A stretch of 64,000 nt of DNA from Motiliproteus sp036961355. GTDB taxonomy: Bacteria; Pseudomonadota; Gammaproteobacteria; Pseudomonadales; Balneatricaceae. The stretch is from contig JBALVL010000001.1 in the NCBI GenBank assembly GCA_036961355.1, positions 62,001 to 126,000 on the forward strand. The letters are read 5' to 3'. The notes below the pieces were generated by a model. That model worked only from the letters and a program-made list of their open reading frames with translations. It made no database searches and had not been told where the DNA came from. This document shows, piece after piece, positions 8,862 through 18,503 of the stretch. Both the position numbers and the translations under genes were made by a program. The stretch's first letter is position 1; each line of letters starts with the position of its first letter.

Positions 8862-11108
8862 ATGTCTGACTTAAAATTCCCTGACAACGATGAGTTACTC
8901 TTCCAAGAAGAGGACTCTGCTGATATCTCCTCGGAGGTCGCTCAGCCTGTCTGGAAAGTGCTGATCGTCGATGATGACGAAACGGTGCACAGTTCTACTC
9001 TCTACGCGTTGGGTAATGTCACCGTGTTAGAACGAAACCTGCAATTCTTCCACGCTTACTCATCGTCCGAAGCACGACAAATTCTCACCAGCGAACCCCA
9101 GATTGCAGTGGTACTGCTCGACGTAGTGATGGAGCAGGATGACTCCGGTCTGACTCTGGTACATGAGATTCGTGACACGCTGAAGCTGGATGAGCTGCGC
9201 ATTATTCTGCGCACCGGCCAGCCCGGTTATGCCCCTGAGATAGAAGTGATCCGCGACTACGATATCAACGATTACAAAACTAAGGCTGAACTGACACGAA
9301 CAAAACTCTACACCACACTGACTTCAGCGCTTCGTTCATACATGCAGATCCGCTCCATTAATGCCAACCGCCTGGGGCTCGATCAGATCGTACGCAGCAG
9401 TGCTACGCTGATCGCAACGCAAGGCATCCAGAACTTTGCTTCGGGTGTGATAACCCAACTGGCCGCACTGCTCGAACTCGATGCTGATGGCGTGGTCTGC
9501 GCAAGCAGTAGTGAAGACAGCAGCGGGCAACCCTGCTTCACCATCGTTGCGGCAGCCGGTCGTTATATTGCCCACATCGATCGATCCGTTGACTCGCTAA
9601 CTAACCCGCAGGTCCGGGACTGTTTGCTTAACAGCCTTACCAATCGCAACAATCATTTCGAACAACAAGGCCTCGCGCTCTACTTTCCGTGTACGACCGG
9701 CCGGGACATGTGTGTATACCTTCATACGCCCAACTTACCCAATAGCATCCACCGCAATTTACTCGAAGTTTTCTGTAGCAACATCTCGGTCTGTCTCGAC
9801 AACGTATCGTTGTTCAGCAACCTCAAATCACAAGCACATTTCGATCAGCAGCTAATGCTCCCCAACCGCAACCACCTGATCGAAGAGATCGATGCCGCCT
9901 ATGCCACGGCAGAATTTAGGCAGACAGCAATATTGCTGATCGATATCGACCACTTTGCCGAACTGAACCAAGCCTTAGGGCATCATTACGGTGATCTGTT
10001 ACTCAAACAGATCAGCAGACGACTGGCCAGCTATTGTGATAAACAGCTATTTCTAGCCCGTTTGACCGGTGACACCTTTGCTCTCTTCGGCCCTTCAGAA
10101 TCGATCAACTACAACCGTCTGACTGAACGGTTCAGCCACCCTTTCAAGATCGACGGCAATGAGCAAGTCATCTCGGCCACGTACGGTATTACTCATATGT
10201 CCGAGATCGATGGCGGCGGACAGGAAGCCCTGAAAGCGGCCAGCATGGTGCTTAATCAGGCGAAGCAGACTCAACGGGGTCAGTTGGGGATCTACACCCG
10301 CAAGATGGGGCTCGATATTCAAGCTCGGGTTAAAATGCTGCAGAATCTGCGCGATAGTTTTGAAGATCATCGGCTGTTCTTACACTACCAACCTCAGGTC
10401 TCACTCGGTGACAATAAGGTGATCGGCTGTGAAGCGCTGATTCGCTGGCGCGATAATGATGGCCGCTTTATCCCACCAACCGAATTCATACCGCTGGCCG
10501 AACGTTCCGGCATCATCACCATGATTGGCGAGTGGGTGATGCGCACTGCATTCTCACAGGCAGCGCAGCTTCACGGCATGGGCTTCCCGCAATTGAGGAT
10601 GGCGGTCAATGTGTCGATGATTCAGTTTCGTGCCGATGACTTTTTATCCGTCCTCGATCGCGCACTGGACGATACCGGTGTTAATCCCCAGCTGATAGAA
10701 CTGGAGATCACCGAATCGGTTGCCATGCTCGAAGCCGATTACATGCTCGAGCTGTTGCAACAGATAAAATCCCGTGGTGTTCAGGTCGCTATCGATGATT
10801 TCGGCACTGGATTCTCGTCGCTCTCTTACCTTCAACGACTCAAAATCGACCGGCTCAAGATCGACCGCGCTTTTGTCGACCAGATCTGCCAATCCGACGA
10901 TGCCAAAAGTATTGCCGAGATGGTGATCGAATTGGGTAATAGCCTGCATTTGCAGGTTATTGCCGAAGGGGTCGAGGATCAACAACAAGCGGATCGACTA
11001 ACAGAGCTGGGCTGCCATGAAGCTCAAGGCTATTTTTATGCCCGCCCAATGGAAGCGGATAGTCTGCTTAACTGGCTGCAACAGCAGTTGCCTGCGATAC
11101 AAGATTAA
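8862..11108 (+). CDS. response regulator REC-DUF3369-GGDEF(degenerate)-EAL, likely c-di-GMP phosphodiesterase
   Basis: Cytoplasmic output protein of 748 residues. A receiver domain (about 31-155) has the acidic pocket VDDDE and phospho-acceptor D87 (VVLLDVV). A DUF3369 segment (about 170-320) follows, then a GGDEF domain in which the signature reads TGDTF (402-406), so cyclase activity is unlikely. The EAL domain is intact: E524-A-L, NVSMIQF, ELEITES, IDDFGTGFSSLSYL, KIDRAFVD and IAEGVED. The protein should therefore degrade cyclic di-GMP when phosphorylated, with the degenerate GGDEF perhaps binding GTP as a regulator. It heads an operon with a binding lipoprotein and a histidine kinase, the probable phosphate donor. 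Confidence 0.92.
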   Translation: MSDLKFPDNDELLFQEEDSADISSEVAQPVWKVLIVDDDETVHSSTLYALGNVTVLERNLQFFHAYSSSEARQILTSEPQIAVVLLDVVMEQDDSGLTLVHEIRDTLKLDELRIILRTGQPGYAPEIEVIRDYDINDYKTKAELTRTKLYTTLTSALRSYMQIRSINANRLGLDQIVRSSATLIATQGIQNFASGVITQLAALLELDADGVVCASSSEDSSGQPCFTIVAAAGRYIAHIDRSVDSLTNPQVRDCLLNSLTNRNNHFEQQGLALYFPCTTGRDMCVYLHTPNLPNSIHRNLLEVFCSNISVCLDNVSLFSNLKSQAHFDQQLMLPNRNHLIEEIDAAYATAEFRQTAILLIDIDHFAELNQALGHHYGDLLLKQISRRLASYCDKQLFLARLTGDTFALFGPSESINYNRLTERFSHPFKIDGNEQVISATYGITHMSEIDGGGQEALKAASMVLNQAKQTQRGQLGIYTRKMGLDIQARVKMLQNLRDSFEDHRLFLHYQPQVSLGDNKVIGCEALIRWRDNDGRFIPPTEFIPLAERSGIITMIGEWVMRTAFSQAAQLHGMGFPQLRMAVNVSMIQFRADDFLSVLDRALDDTGVNPQLIELEITESVAMLEADYMLELLQQIKSRGVQVAIDDFGTGFSSLSYLQRLKIDRLKIDRAFVDQICQSDDAKSIAEMVIELGNSLHLQVIAEGVEDQQQADRLTELGCHEAQGYFYARPMEADSLLNWLQQQLPAIQD

Positions 11109-11148
11109 TCCAACTATTCAGCCAACTTCGATATCTGGAGACTGATTT

Positions 11149-12255
11149 ATGCCGCGCCGCATCGGTTTTACGCTAAGCGTTCTCTTCGTCATATTGATAC
11201 AGGGGTGTAGCGACAGCACCCCGATCAAGATTGGCTTTATCTCCGGCACCTCGGGCAGAGTCGCCGATCTGGGAATCGACAGCCGCAATGGCGCGACACT
11301 AGCAACTGAACTTCGTAACGCCAGCGGCGGCATCAACGGCCGCCAAATAGAACTGATCAGTAAAGATGACCAGCAAAATCCCGACGTTGCTATTAAGCAT
11401 ATCCAAGAGCTAATCAACAACGGTGTCGTCGCCATTGTAGGCCCCTCAACCAGCTCCATCGCTACCGCTATTGAACCGATCGCCAGCCAATCAAAACTCT
11501 TACTCTTAGGCGTCACCCCCACCACTAACGAGCTCAGTGGAAAAGATGATTATTTCTTCAGAACAGTCTCTGCTACCCGCCATGTCGCGACGAAAAATGC
11601 CCAGCATCAACTCAAACTTGGCGCCGATAGTTTTGCCATCGCCCTTGATACCCGCAACTTAGCTTACACACAGAGCTGGTCCGACGATTTTAGAACCGCG
11701 GTAAACCAAGCGGGCGGAACGATCAAGCTGGTACTGCCCTTCGCCTCTTCAGATGATACGCCTTTCCCCGACATCGCCCGCCAACTGATCGATAGTGGAG
11801 CCAACGGGATCGTCATGGTAGCAAATTCTGTTGATACGGCGCTTTTAGCCCAGAACATCAGAAAACTCGATACCAAGGTCGCTCTGGCAGCGGCAGAATG
11901 GGCGGGTACCGAGCGGTTAATTGAGCTGGGCGGAAAGAGTGTTGAAGGGCTGTCTGTCGCCCAGTATATCAACCGATACAGTGACAACCCGGACTACCAG
12001 CTGTTCAAAAAGCGCTACATCGATCGTTTTAAACGCGAACCGGGCTATGCCGGTGCGATCGCCTACAACGCTGCACAGGTTGTCTTCACATCGATAGCGC
12101 AACAACACCCCAATGAATCCCTCAAACAGACGTTACTGCGAATCAGGACCTTCAACGGATTGCAGGAACCGATCAGGTTTGATGATTACGGCGACTCATT
12201 AGGGCGCAGTTATATGACACGGGTGGTAGATGGCAAGCTGATCGTTGTCGATTGA
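11149..12255 (+). CDS. periplasmic ligand-binding lipoprotein, branched-chain amino-acid-binding (Peripla_BP_6) type
   Basis: A 368-residue protein with a lipoprotein signal (LIQGC, lipid on Cys20) followed by a two-lobe type I periplasmic binding fold. Family features are IKIGFISGTSG, GATLATELRNASGGINGR, IVGPSTSSIATAI and a C-terminal SYMTRVVDGK. Proteins of this type usually bind branched-chain amino acids, amides or aromatic acids. No ABC permease or ATPase accompanies it; instead it lies between a response regulator and a histidine kinase, 40 and 77 bases from them. I infer that it presents a ligand to the kinase's periplasmic domain rather than feeding a transporter. The ligand cannot be predicted. 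Confidence 0.88.
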   Translation: MPRRIGFTLSVLFVILIQGCSDSTPIKIGFISGTSGRVADLGIDSRNGATLATELRNASGGINGRQIELISKDDQQNPDVAIKHIQELINNGVVAIVGPSTSSIATAIEPIASQSKLLLLGVTPTTNELSGKDDYFFRTVSATRHVATKNAQHQLKLGADSFAIALDTRNLAYTQSWSDDFRTAVNQAGGTIKLVLPFASSDDTPFPDIARQLIDSGANGIVMVANSVDTALLAQNIRKLDTKVALAAAEWAGTERLIELGGKSVEGLSVAQYINRYSDNPDYQLFKKRYIDRFKREPGYAGAIAYNAAQVVFTSIAQQHPNESLKQTLLRIRTFNGLQEPIRFDDYGDSLGRSYMTRVVDGKLIVVD

Positions 12256-12332
12256 TCAGAACCGACTGATAGTGTGACAAGACTCAAACGATGAGTATGT
12301 CCGCCAAACCTTCACAATGAACCGGCCCCTGC

Positions 12333-15300
12333 GTGGTTAACTTTATGGAAAAACAGTGGCGACTTAGCCAGGTTCTTTCGCTTCAGATCACAATGATCGT
12401 AGCACTCCCCCTACTGGCATTGGCGTTACTGTCCTACATTTGGGTGCTACCGAAAATACAGGCCGATATTTTCCAACAGCAGCAAGACATTGCCGAGGTT
12501 ATTGTCGACAAAACCCACGCTTATCTCGACGGCACCGAGCATAAGGTGAAGGCCATTGTTGATTTTCTGCAGCAACAGCCGCAAAGTTCCGCCGCCACAG
12601 TCCAGCAGTTGCTGGATTCACTGGTTCAACACCAACAACTGATCAAATCGATCTCGCTGATCAATGCTCAAGGGCTGGTGCAGGCAGTCGGTTTACCACT
12701 TGAACGCCAAGCCCAACGCGAAACGTATCAAGGAATCGATCTTTCCGGTAACAAGCATTATCAACGAATCGTACAAAAGCGGGTCCAGTTTTGGTCCGAT
12801 ACCTATCTTTCGGCTATCAACGGTCAGCTGGCCGTCGCACTGGCGGTACCCGTCGGCACCGGGCAGTCACTTATCGCCGAAGTATCACTGCAGCAGCTGT
12901 CCGATTATTCCAGCCAGCACGGAGCACCCTCCGGCCGAATTACAATGCTAATAGATCGCAACGCGCAGCTGATTTCGCTATCCAACTCAGCGCTCAGCGG
13001 GCAACAACTCAACCTGAGTAATATGGCGATTGTCTCCCGCGGGTTAAAGCAGGATAACGCAGTACAGGAGTTCCTCTTTAATGACACCCACTATGTCGGC
13101 TCTTCAGTCTTCGACAGTAGTCTCAATTGGCTGGTCCTAGTCGCGCAAGAGAAAGAGATCGCTTACCAATACGTCAATCTGGTATTAAAGACGGTCATTA
13201 TCGCCAGTCTGTTTGCACTACTAACCGCCGTACTCAGTGGTATCTACCTGTCGCAGCGGCTGGGGAGCAGAATAAACCGTTATTCCGAAAACAGCCGTCA
13301 AATAGCTCAGGGGAATTATGACCTCGATTGGCCACCAATCCGCATCGATGAGTTCAGTAGATTGGCCTATCATCTGCAACTGATGGTTTACTCGATCAAG
13401 CAGCGCGAGCAGGCCCTAAGTAACAGCGAAGCCAGCTTGCGTGCAACCATGGAGAAAACCCCTAACGTCGCCGTTCAATGGTTCGATGCAGACGGTAAAG
13501 CACTTTACTGGAACCACGCCTCGGAGAAGCTCTACCAACTCGCCTCGGACCAGGTGCTCGGTAAAACGCTGAGTCAGTTCAACAGCAATAATCCTGTATA
13601 TAACGACGAAATGCTGCAACGGTTTAAGGATGTAGCAGCCAGCGACGAAGCGATCGGTCCCTACGAGCAAGCTGAAACGCTCACCAGCGGCAAGGAGATC
13701 GTGACACTCTCGACAGCCTTCATGATTCGAGACTCAGAGCTTAATCCACGTTTCGTCTGTATGGATATCGATATAACCGAACAAAAGAAAACCGAGAAAA
13801 CCTTACGTGATCGGGAGCAGCGTTACCGTGCACTGATTCAACAGAGTCCTGTTGCTGTGATCGAATGGGATCTTGATTTCAACGTACAGGAGTGGAATGA
13901 AACTGCGGAAGAGATCTTTGGTTATTCACGTGAAGAGGCATTGGGGCAACACGCCAGCTTCATCGTACCATCCGAAAAGCAAGACGAGGTCGACGGCATC
14001 ATGGCGACCTTGGTAGCCAATATTGGCGGTTATCGCAGCGATAATCGCAACATCACCGCCAGCGGCCGGGTTATTACCTGTCAATGGTACAACCAGCCTA
14101 TTGTCGACGAATCCGGCCAGGTGGTTACCATCATGAGCTCTATCGATGATGTTAGTGACCGTAAACGTATGGAAGCGAAACTGCGTAGCAGTGAACAGAA
14201 ATTTGTCTCGCTATTCCAGTCCTCACCCGTGGCCATGTCGGTTAGTTATTCATCCGAAAATCCGCGCTTTGCCAACTGTAACGATGCCTGGTTAAGGCTA
14301 TTTGGACTTAGTCGTAATGAGGTTATCGGTTACAGTCTCAACGACTTAGAGCTTTGGCCGGATTCAGCCCGTTATCAGCAGTTATCGCAACAACTTATAC
14401 AAGATCAACAGGTGGATGACTTCACCGTACAGCTAAGCCACCGTGACGGTTCCTGTATCAACTGCCTGGTATCGGCTCGTTTTATCGAGGTGGGAACGGA
14501 AAAGATGGTAGCCACCTCTTACAAAGACATCACCCAACAGGTCAAGGCTGAATCGGAGATACACCAGCTCAACCAATCGTTGGAAACCCGGGTTCTGGAA
14601 CGTACCAGCGAACTGGCTCAATCTAATAGTGAGCTGCAAAGCACACTACGACAACTCGAGCGCACCCAAGACGAGCTGATACACTCCGAAAAAATGGCCT
14701 CACTTGGTGCACTGGTCGGTGGAGTTGCCCATGAGCTCAACACCCCCATTGGCAATTCACTGATAGCGGCTACAACCCTAGTCGAGCATACCCAACAACT
14801 GAAGCAACAGCTCAAAGCCGGTAGCCTGAAACGTTCTATGCTCGACCAATACGTAGAAGATGCGCGCTCGGGCTGTACAATTGTTGAGCTCAACCTGCAT
14901 AAGGCCTCCGAACTAGTTACCAGTTTTAAACAGGTCGCTGTCGACCAAACCAGTTCGCAACGACGACAATTTCGCCTGCGCGAGGTGGTCGGTGAAATAA
15001 CCCTAACCCTGGCACCTAGCTTTAAGAAAACCCCGTATCAACTGGAACGGCAAATCCCTGACGACATCACACTCGATAGCTACCCAGGACCACTTGGTCA
15101 AATTTTAACCAATCTGATTAACAATGCCGTACTACATGGCCTTGATGGCAAAGAGCAGGGGCAGATCCGAATCAGTGCCCAGAAGCTCGACAGCAACCAA
15201 GTGCAAATCGTTGTCAGGGATGATGGTCAGGGCATCAGCAAAGCAGATCAGGCGAAGGTGTTTGATCCGTTCTTTACGTCAAAGCTGGGACAGGGCGGCT

Positions 15301-15443
15301 CCGGTCTGGGTCTGAATATTGCGCACAACATTACGACACAGATACTGGGGGGCAGGATCGAGGTAGAGAGTGAACCCGGACAAGGTACTGAAATGATTCT
15401 GACGCTACCTTTAACAGCACCCGAGCAGTCGGAGGGAGACTAA
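12333..15443 (+). CDS. membrane sensor histidine kinase: dCache, HAMP, three PAS, HisKA, HATPase
   Basis: Inner-membrane sensor of 1036 residues. A membrane segment (about 17-37) precedes a periplasmic double-Cache sensing region (to about 280), a second membrane segment (about 283-305) and HAMP. Three PAS domains start near 368, 495 and 620. A coiled coil follows, then HisKA with H800 in AHELNTP, and an ATPase domain with NLINNA, DDGQGI and GGSGLGLNI. There is no fused receiver. The neighbouring receiver-EAL protein is the natural partner. The frame opens with GTG; an ATG four codons later (12345) is an equally plausible start, and neither has a strong Shine-Dalgarno box. The tyrosine- and aromatic-rich PAS sequences give no clue to a cofactor. 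Confidence 0.93.
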   Translation: MVNFMEKQWRLSQVLSLQITMIVALPLLALALLSYIWVLPKIQADIFQQQQDIAEVIVDKTHAYLDGTEHKVKAIVDFLQQQPQSSAATVQQLLDSLVQHQQLIKSISLINAQGLVQAVGLPLERQAQRETYQGIDLSGNKHYQRIVQKRVQFWSDTYLSAINGQLAVALAVPVGTGQSLIAEVSLQQLSDYSSQHGAPSGRITMLIDRNAQLISLSNSALSGQQLNLSNMAIVSRGLKQDNAVQEFLFNDTHYVGSSVFDSSLNWLVLVAQEKEIAYQYVNLVLKTVIIASLFALLTAVLSGIYLSQRLGSRINRYSENSRQIAQGNYDLDWPPIRIDEFSRLAYHLQLMVYSIKQREQALSNSEASLRATMEKTPNVAVQWFDADGKALYWNHASEKLYQLASDQVLGKTLSQFNSNNPVYNDEMLQRFKDVAASDEAIGPYEQAETLTSGKEIVTLSTAFMIRDSELNPRFVCMDIDITEQKKTEKTLRDREQRYRALIQQSPVAVIEWDLDFNVQEWNETAEEIFGYSREEALGQHASFIVPSEKQDEVDGIMATLVANIGGYRSDNRNITASGRVITCQWYNQPIVDESGQVVTIMSSIDDVSDRKRMEAKLRSSEQKFVSLFQSSPVAMSVSYSSENPRFANCNDAWLRLFGLSRNEVIGYSLNDLELWPDSARYQQLSQQLIQDQQVDDFTVQLSHRDGSCINCLVSARFIEVGTEKMVATSYKDITQQVKAESEIHQLNQSLETRVLERTSELAQSNSELQSTLRQLERTQDELIHSEKMASLGALVGGVAHELNTPIGNSLIAATTLVEHTQQLKQQLKAGSLKRSMLDQYVEDARSGCTIVELNLHKASELVTSFKQVAVDQTSSQRRQFRLREVVGEITLTLAPSFKKTPYQLERQIPDDITLDSYPGPLGQILTNLINNAVLHGLDGKEQGQIRISAQKLDSNQVQIVVRDDGQGISKADQAKVFDPFFTSKLGQGGSGLGLNIAHNITTQILGGRIEVESEPGQGTEMILTLPLTAPEQSEGD

Positions 15444-15514
15444 TAACACCATTGCGGCCTGCGACACACGAGAGCAAAAGCCGACCCGCCATAGCTTGCA
15501 AGCCCCCTAGCCTA

Positions 15515-16789
15515 TCAAGAGCTTACCGACCCCGTTTCACGCGGATGGCGCGGCAATCCAAACGAAATTAACGCGGCCAGCAACACTAGGACCGCCGATA
15601 CCCACAGGCACGCCGTCAATCCCTGTGCCTGGTACAGCCAACCGGAAAGTAATGTACCTCCCAAACGTCCCAATGCATTGGCCATGTAATAAAAACCAAC
15701 ATCCAACGACACCCCATCTTCACGGGCATAACTGACGATCAGATAACTGTGCAGTGATGAGTTAACGGCAAAGACGACCCCGAATAACATCAACCCTGCG
15801 ATCAACAACCAGGCCCGGTCCTCAGGCGCATTATTGAGTGTACTCATGGCCGGGTCGAGCAGCCAGGCCAGCAAAGCGGGTAACAATGCCAGTAGCGCAG
15901 CCCAGCTAACAGCACTGTAACCGTCAGGGGTATAACCAGCTCGCTTACCGGTTAAGAACGGTGCCAGCGTTTGCGCGATACCGTAACCGATAATCCACAA
16001 GGCTAAGAAACCACCCACCTGTTGATGACTCCAGCCCAGATTCACAGCCAGAAAAACCGGCAGTGCCACTACAAACCATACATCACGGGCACCAAATAAA
16101 AACAACCGTGCCGCCGACAGAATGTTGACCGATCGGCTGTTAGAAAAGACCTCCCGGAACCGCACTTTCTTGGTCATTCGGCCAAGATCTTGCCGCAAAT
16201 ATCGACTACAAAGCAGCAACATCAGCACAAGCCCTACGGCCATCAGCAACAACGCCGAACGAAAACCGACCCATTGCAACAACAAACCGCCAGCGAAGAA
16301 ACCTACCCCTTTGAGGGCATTCTTCGACCCGGTTAGCAGCGCCACCCAACGAAACAGCGTCGACTGTGGCTGATCGGAAATCAGCAGTTTGATACTACTC
16401 TTGGCACTCATTTTATTTAGGTCTTTGGCGATCCCCGACAGTGCCTGAGCGACCATCACAAAGGTCATCGTCAACCAAAGGTCCGGCACAGTCAGCATCA
16501 ACAATGCCACAATCTGTAGTAGCAGGCCGACCTGCATGGTTCGGTTCAGTCCAACCCGGGCACCGAGCCAGCCACCGACCAGGTTGGTGATCACGCCAAA
16601 CAACTCGTACAGCACAAACAGCAACGCAATCGCCAGCGGGGTAAAACCTAGCTGATGGAAATGCAGCACCACCAACATCCGCAGGGCACCGTCTGTAAGG
16701 GTGAAACCCCAGTAATTAAGCGTTACCAGCAGGTACTGGCGTATATCCTGCTGCTGTGATGCGGACCGGCCGCCCGAGTGTGACTCCAT
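15515..16789 (-). CDS. arsJ: organoarsenical efflux MFS transporter ArsJ
   Basis: Twelve-segment major-facilitator protein of 424 residues that exports 1-arseno-3-phosphoglycerate, the unstable product formed when GAPDH uses arsenate in place of phosphate. Identification rests on the family-specific N-terminal block (LVTLNYWGFTLTDGALRMLV, then LFGVITNLVGGWLGARVGL) and on the gap gene 5 bases upstream on the same strand, the known functional partner. The ATG directly follows the gap stop, so the two are one operon. No arsR repressor or arsC reductase is seen nearby. The gene converges on the histidine-kinase gene, with 71 bases between them and no evident terminator. Confidence 0.93.
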   Translation of the reverse strand: MESHSGGRSASQQQDIRQYLLVTLNYWGFTLTDGALRMLVVLHFHQLGFTPLAIALLFVLYELFGVITNLVGGWLGARVGLNRTMQVGLLLQIVALLMLTVPDLWLTMTFVMVAQALSGIAKDLNKMSAKSSIKLLISDQPQSTLFRWVALLTGSKNALKGVGFFAGGLLLQWVGFRSALLLMAVGLVLMLLLCSRYLRQDLGRMTKKVRFREVFSNSRSVNILSAARLFLFGARDVWFVVALPVFLAVNLGWSHQQVGGFLALWIIGYGIAQTLAPFLTGKRAGYTPDGYSAVSWAALLALLPALLAWLLDPAMSTLNNAPEDRAWLLIAGLMLFGVVFAVNSSLHSYLIVSYAREDGVSLDVGFYYMANALGRLGGTLLSGWLYQAQGLTACLWVSAVLVLLAALISFGLPRHPRETGSVSS

Positions 16790-16794
16790 ATCGG

Positions 16795-17805
16795 TTAAAC
16801 GCCCATTGCGGCGATTTTCAGCGCCAGGTCAACAGTACGCTGGGAATATCCCATCTCATTGTCATACCAAGCATAAACCTTGACCGAGGTACCATTGATT
16901 ACCAGTGTCGAAAGCGCGTCGATGATGCTTGAACGCGGATCACTGCGATAATCGATAGATACCAAAGGTCGTTCTTCGTAACCCAAATAACCGGCTAATG
17001 TGCCTTGCTCAGCCGCATTCTGAAATAACTGGTTGACCTCTTTGGCCGTTGTGCTGCGGACCATCTCAAACTGGCAGTCGGTGATCGAAGCATTGGCCAG
17101 CGGAACCCGTACGGCATGACCGTTCAGCCGACCTTTAAGTTCTGGATAGATCTCCATGATCGCGGTTGCCGATCCGGTGGTGGTTGGGATTAATGACATG
17201 CTACTGGCGCGCGCGCGACGCAGATCCTTATGCGGTGCATCCAGAATCACCTGCGTATTAGTGACATCATGAATAGTGGTAAAACCGCCATGATGGATAC
17301 CGATCCCCTCATGCAGAACCTTAACCACCGGCGCCAGACAGTTAGTGGTGCAGGAAGCGGCTGTCACAATACGGTGCTGGGCAGGATCATAAAGATGGTC
17401 GTTAACCCCCATCACAACATTCAGTACTTGCGGTTCTTTTACCGGTTGCGTGACCAGTACCCGCCCTGCTCCTTGATCAAGATAAGGCTGCAATAACGCG
17501 CTGGTTTTATGCACACCACTGGCTTCGATAACCAGATCACAGTCCGACCAGTCACCCTCGTCGATTGATCGATGCTGACTATAAGTTATCGACTGGCCAC
17601 CAACCAATAACTTCCCAGACTCTGCACCCAGGCCGATATCCCAGCGCCCGTGAACTGAATCAAACTCAAGCAAGTGCGCCATAGTTGCCGCATCACCACC
17701 TGGATCATTGACTTGAATGATGTCCAAGTCAGGTTGCTGCCAACCATTACGAAAGACCAGTCGTCCCATCCGACCAAAACCATTGATACCTACTTTAATC
17801 GCCAT
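16795..17805 (-). CDS. gap: ArsJ-associated glyceraldehyde-3-phosphate dehydrogenase
   Basis: NAD-dependent GAPDH of 336 residues. The dinucleotide-binding GINGFGRMG is at 6-14, the catalytic SCTTNC has C152, and the substrate-site stretches TTTGSATA and YDNEMGYSQR are present. In arsJ operons this enzyme makes 1-arseno-3-phosphoglycerate from glyceraldehyde 3-phosphate and arsenate, which ArsJ then exports. It is the first gene of the pair. A strong AGAGAGGAACAGG ribosome-binding region lies directly before the ATG. It could also work in central metabolism, but tight pairing with arsJ favours the arsenate role. Confidence 0.93.
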   Translation of the reverse strand: MAIKVGINGFGRMGRLVFRNGWQQPDLDIIQVNDPGGDAATMAHLLEFDSVHGRWDIGLGAESGKLLVGGQSITYSQHRSIDEGDWSDCDLVIEASGVHKTSALLQPYLDQGAGRVLVTQPVKEPQVLNVVMGVNDHLYDPAQHRIVTAASCTTNCLAPVVKVLHEGIGIHHGGFTTIHDVTNTQVILDAPHKDLRRARASSMSLIPTTTGSATAIMEIYPELKGRLNGHAVRVPLANASITDCQFEMVRSTTAKEVNQLFQNAAEQGTLAGYLGYEERPLVSIDYRSDPRSSIIDALSTLVINGTSVKVYAWYDNEMGYSQRTVDLALKIAAMGV

Positions 17806-18166
17806 CCTGTTCCTCTCTCTGGCTTCAAAATAAATGCCTACCGCTAATTTACAGCCGCTTTATGTTACGACCATACGTCTTAGAGCCCTTCTGATAAAGC
17901 CCTGAATGACTCCAACATTACTAATAATAAATTCAACGATTACCAACACATAAGATTCAATACCTAGCACTTGGGTATACACCTAGGCCAATCGGCAATT
18001 GCCATATCAAAAAGGAGATTTAAATCAGTAAAAGAGAAAAAACTTTGCGATACCGTAGTAAATAAATTGCTAAAACAGCCGCTCTGAACTATTAGAAACA
18101 TGATGTATATTTTTTAATCAAAAAATATTATGTCTCTGACCAATAGAATCAGAAGGGGTGTTCATC

Positions 18167-18238
18167 ATGCAAGCTTGGTACGGTTCACATTATGAAGATC
18201 AGGACGAAGAGAAGGTTTGTGTCCTATCTAATAACTAA
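18167..18238 (+). CDS. possible 23-residue small protein or leader peptide
   Basis: ATG is preceded by an AGAAGGGG ribosome-binding box 8 bases away. Further upstream TTGCTA and TATTAG, 17 bases apart (about 18068-18096), could be a weak promoter. The peptide is acidic in its middle (YEDQDEEK), has one cysteine, and matches no family I know. A strong terminator lies 190 bases downstream. It could be a genuine small protein, the start of a lost gene, or chance. Confidence 0.3.
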   Translation: MQAWYGSHYEDQDEEKVCVLSNN

Positions 18239-18423
18239 CCGGAATTAATCTCAGTCTCGGCGGTTAGGTCCATAGCCGGAGAAAATAGTGACGCCGATGA
18301 TCTGTAGGTCAGCTATTTTGAAAATCCTTGAGCCCCAAAAATATAATCAGGGGTGCGCAGATCACGAAATACTCTACGCGGCATGTAGCGTCCACTTGGG
18401 GACGCTGCGATGGAGTAAGACAT

Positions 18424-18465
18424 AAAAAAACGGCATGACGGGCTTCCCGCTATGCCGTTTTTTTT
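18424..18465. terminator. strong bidirectional rho-independent terminator
   Basis: A 13-bp outer stem (A tract plus ACGGCAT with ATGCCGT plus T tract) continues into CGGG-CTT-CCCG after a short mismatch. T runs on both strands allow it to end the minus-strand dcd operon and any plus-strand transcript from the small ORF. Confidence 0.93.
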
Positions 18466-18503
18466 AAAGACTGGATTCGCTAACTTAGATTCACCAGCAT
18501 TAC

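Larger units (their letters stand above)
17806..18503. other. gene-poor region between gap and the dcd-linked operon
   Basis: About 700 bases with no conventional gene. It contains the untranslated upstream region of gap (minus strand), a GGCAATTGCC palindrome at 17994-18003, an AT hairpin at about 18108-18127 (TATTTTTT/AAAAAATA), a 23-codon ORF at 18167, and a strong terminator at its right end. The part from 18240 to 18420 has no open frame with a start and ribosome-binding site on either strand that I would defend. No arsR gene or decayed arsR could be recognised. Confidence 0.6.

Noticed and set aside
18221..18275. integron attC-like inverted core sites (GTTAGGT and a nearby AAC core)
   Set aside because: The spacing is far too short for attC and one core does not fit the consensus; no integrase or cassettes are present.
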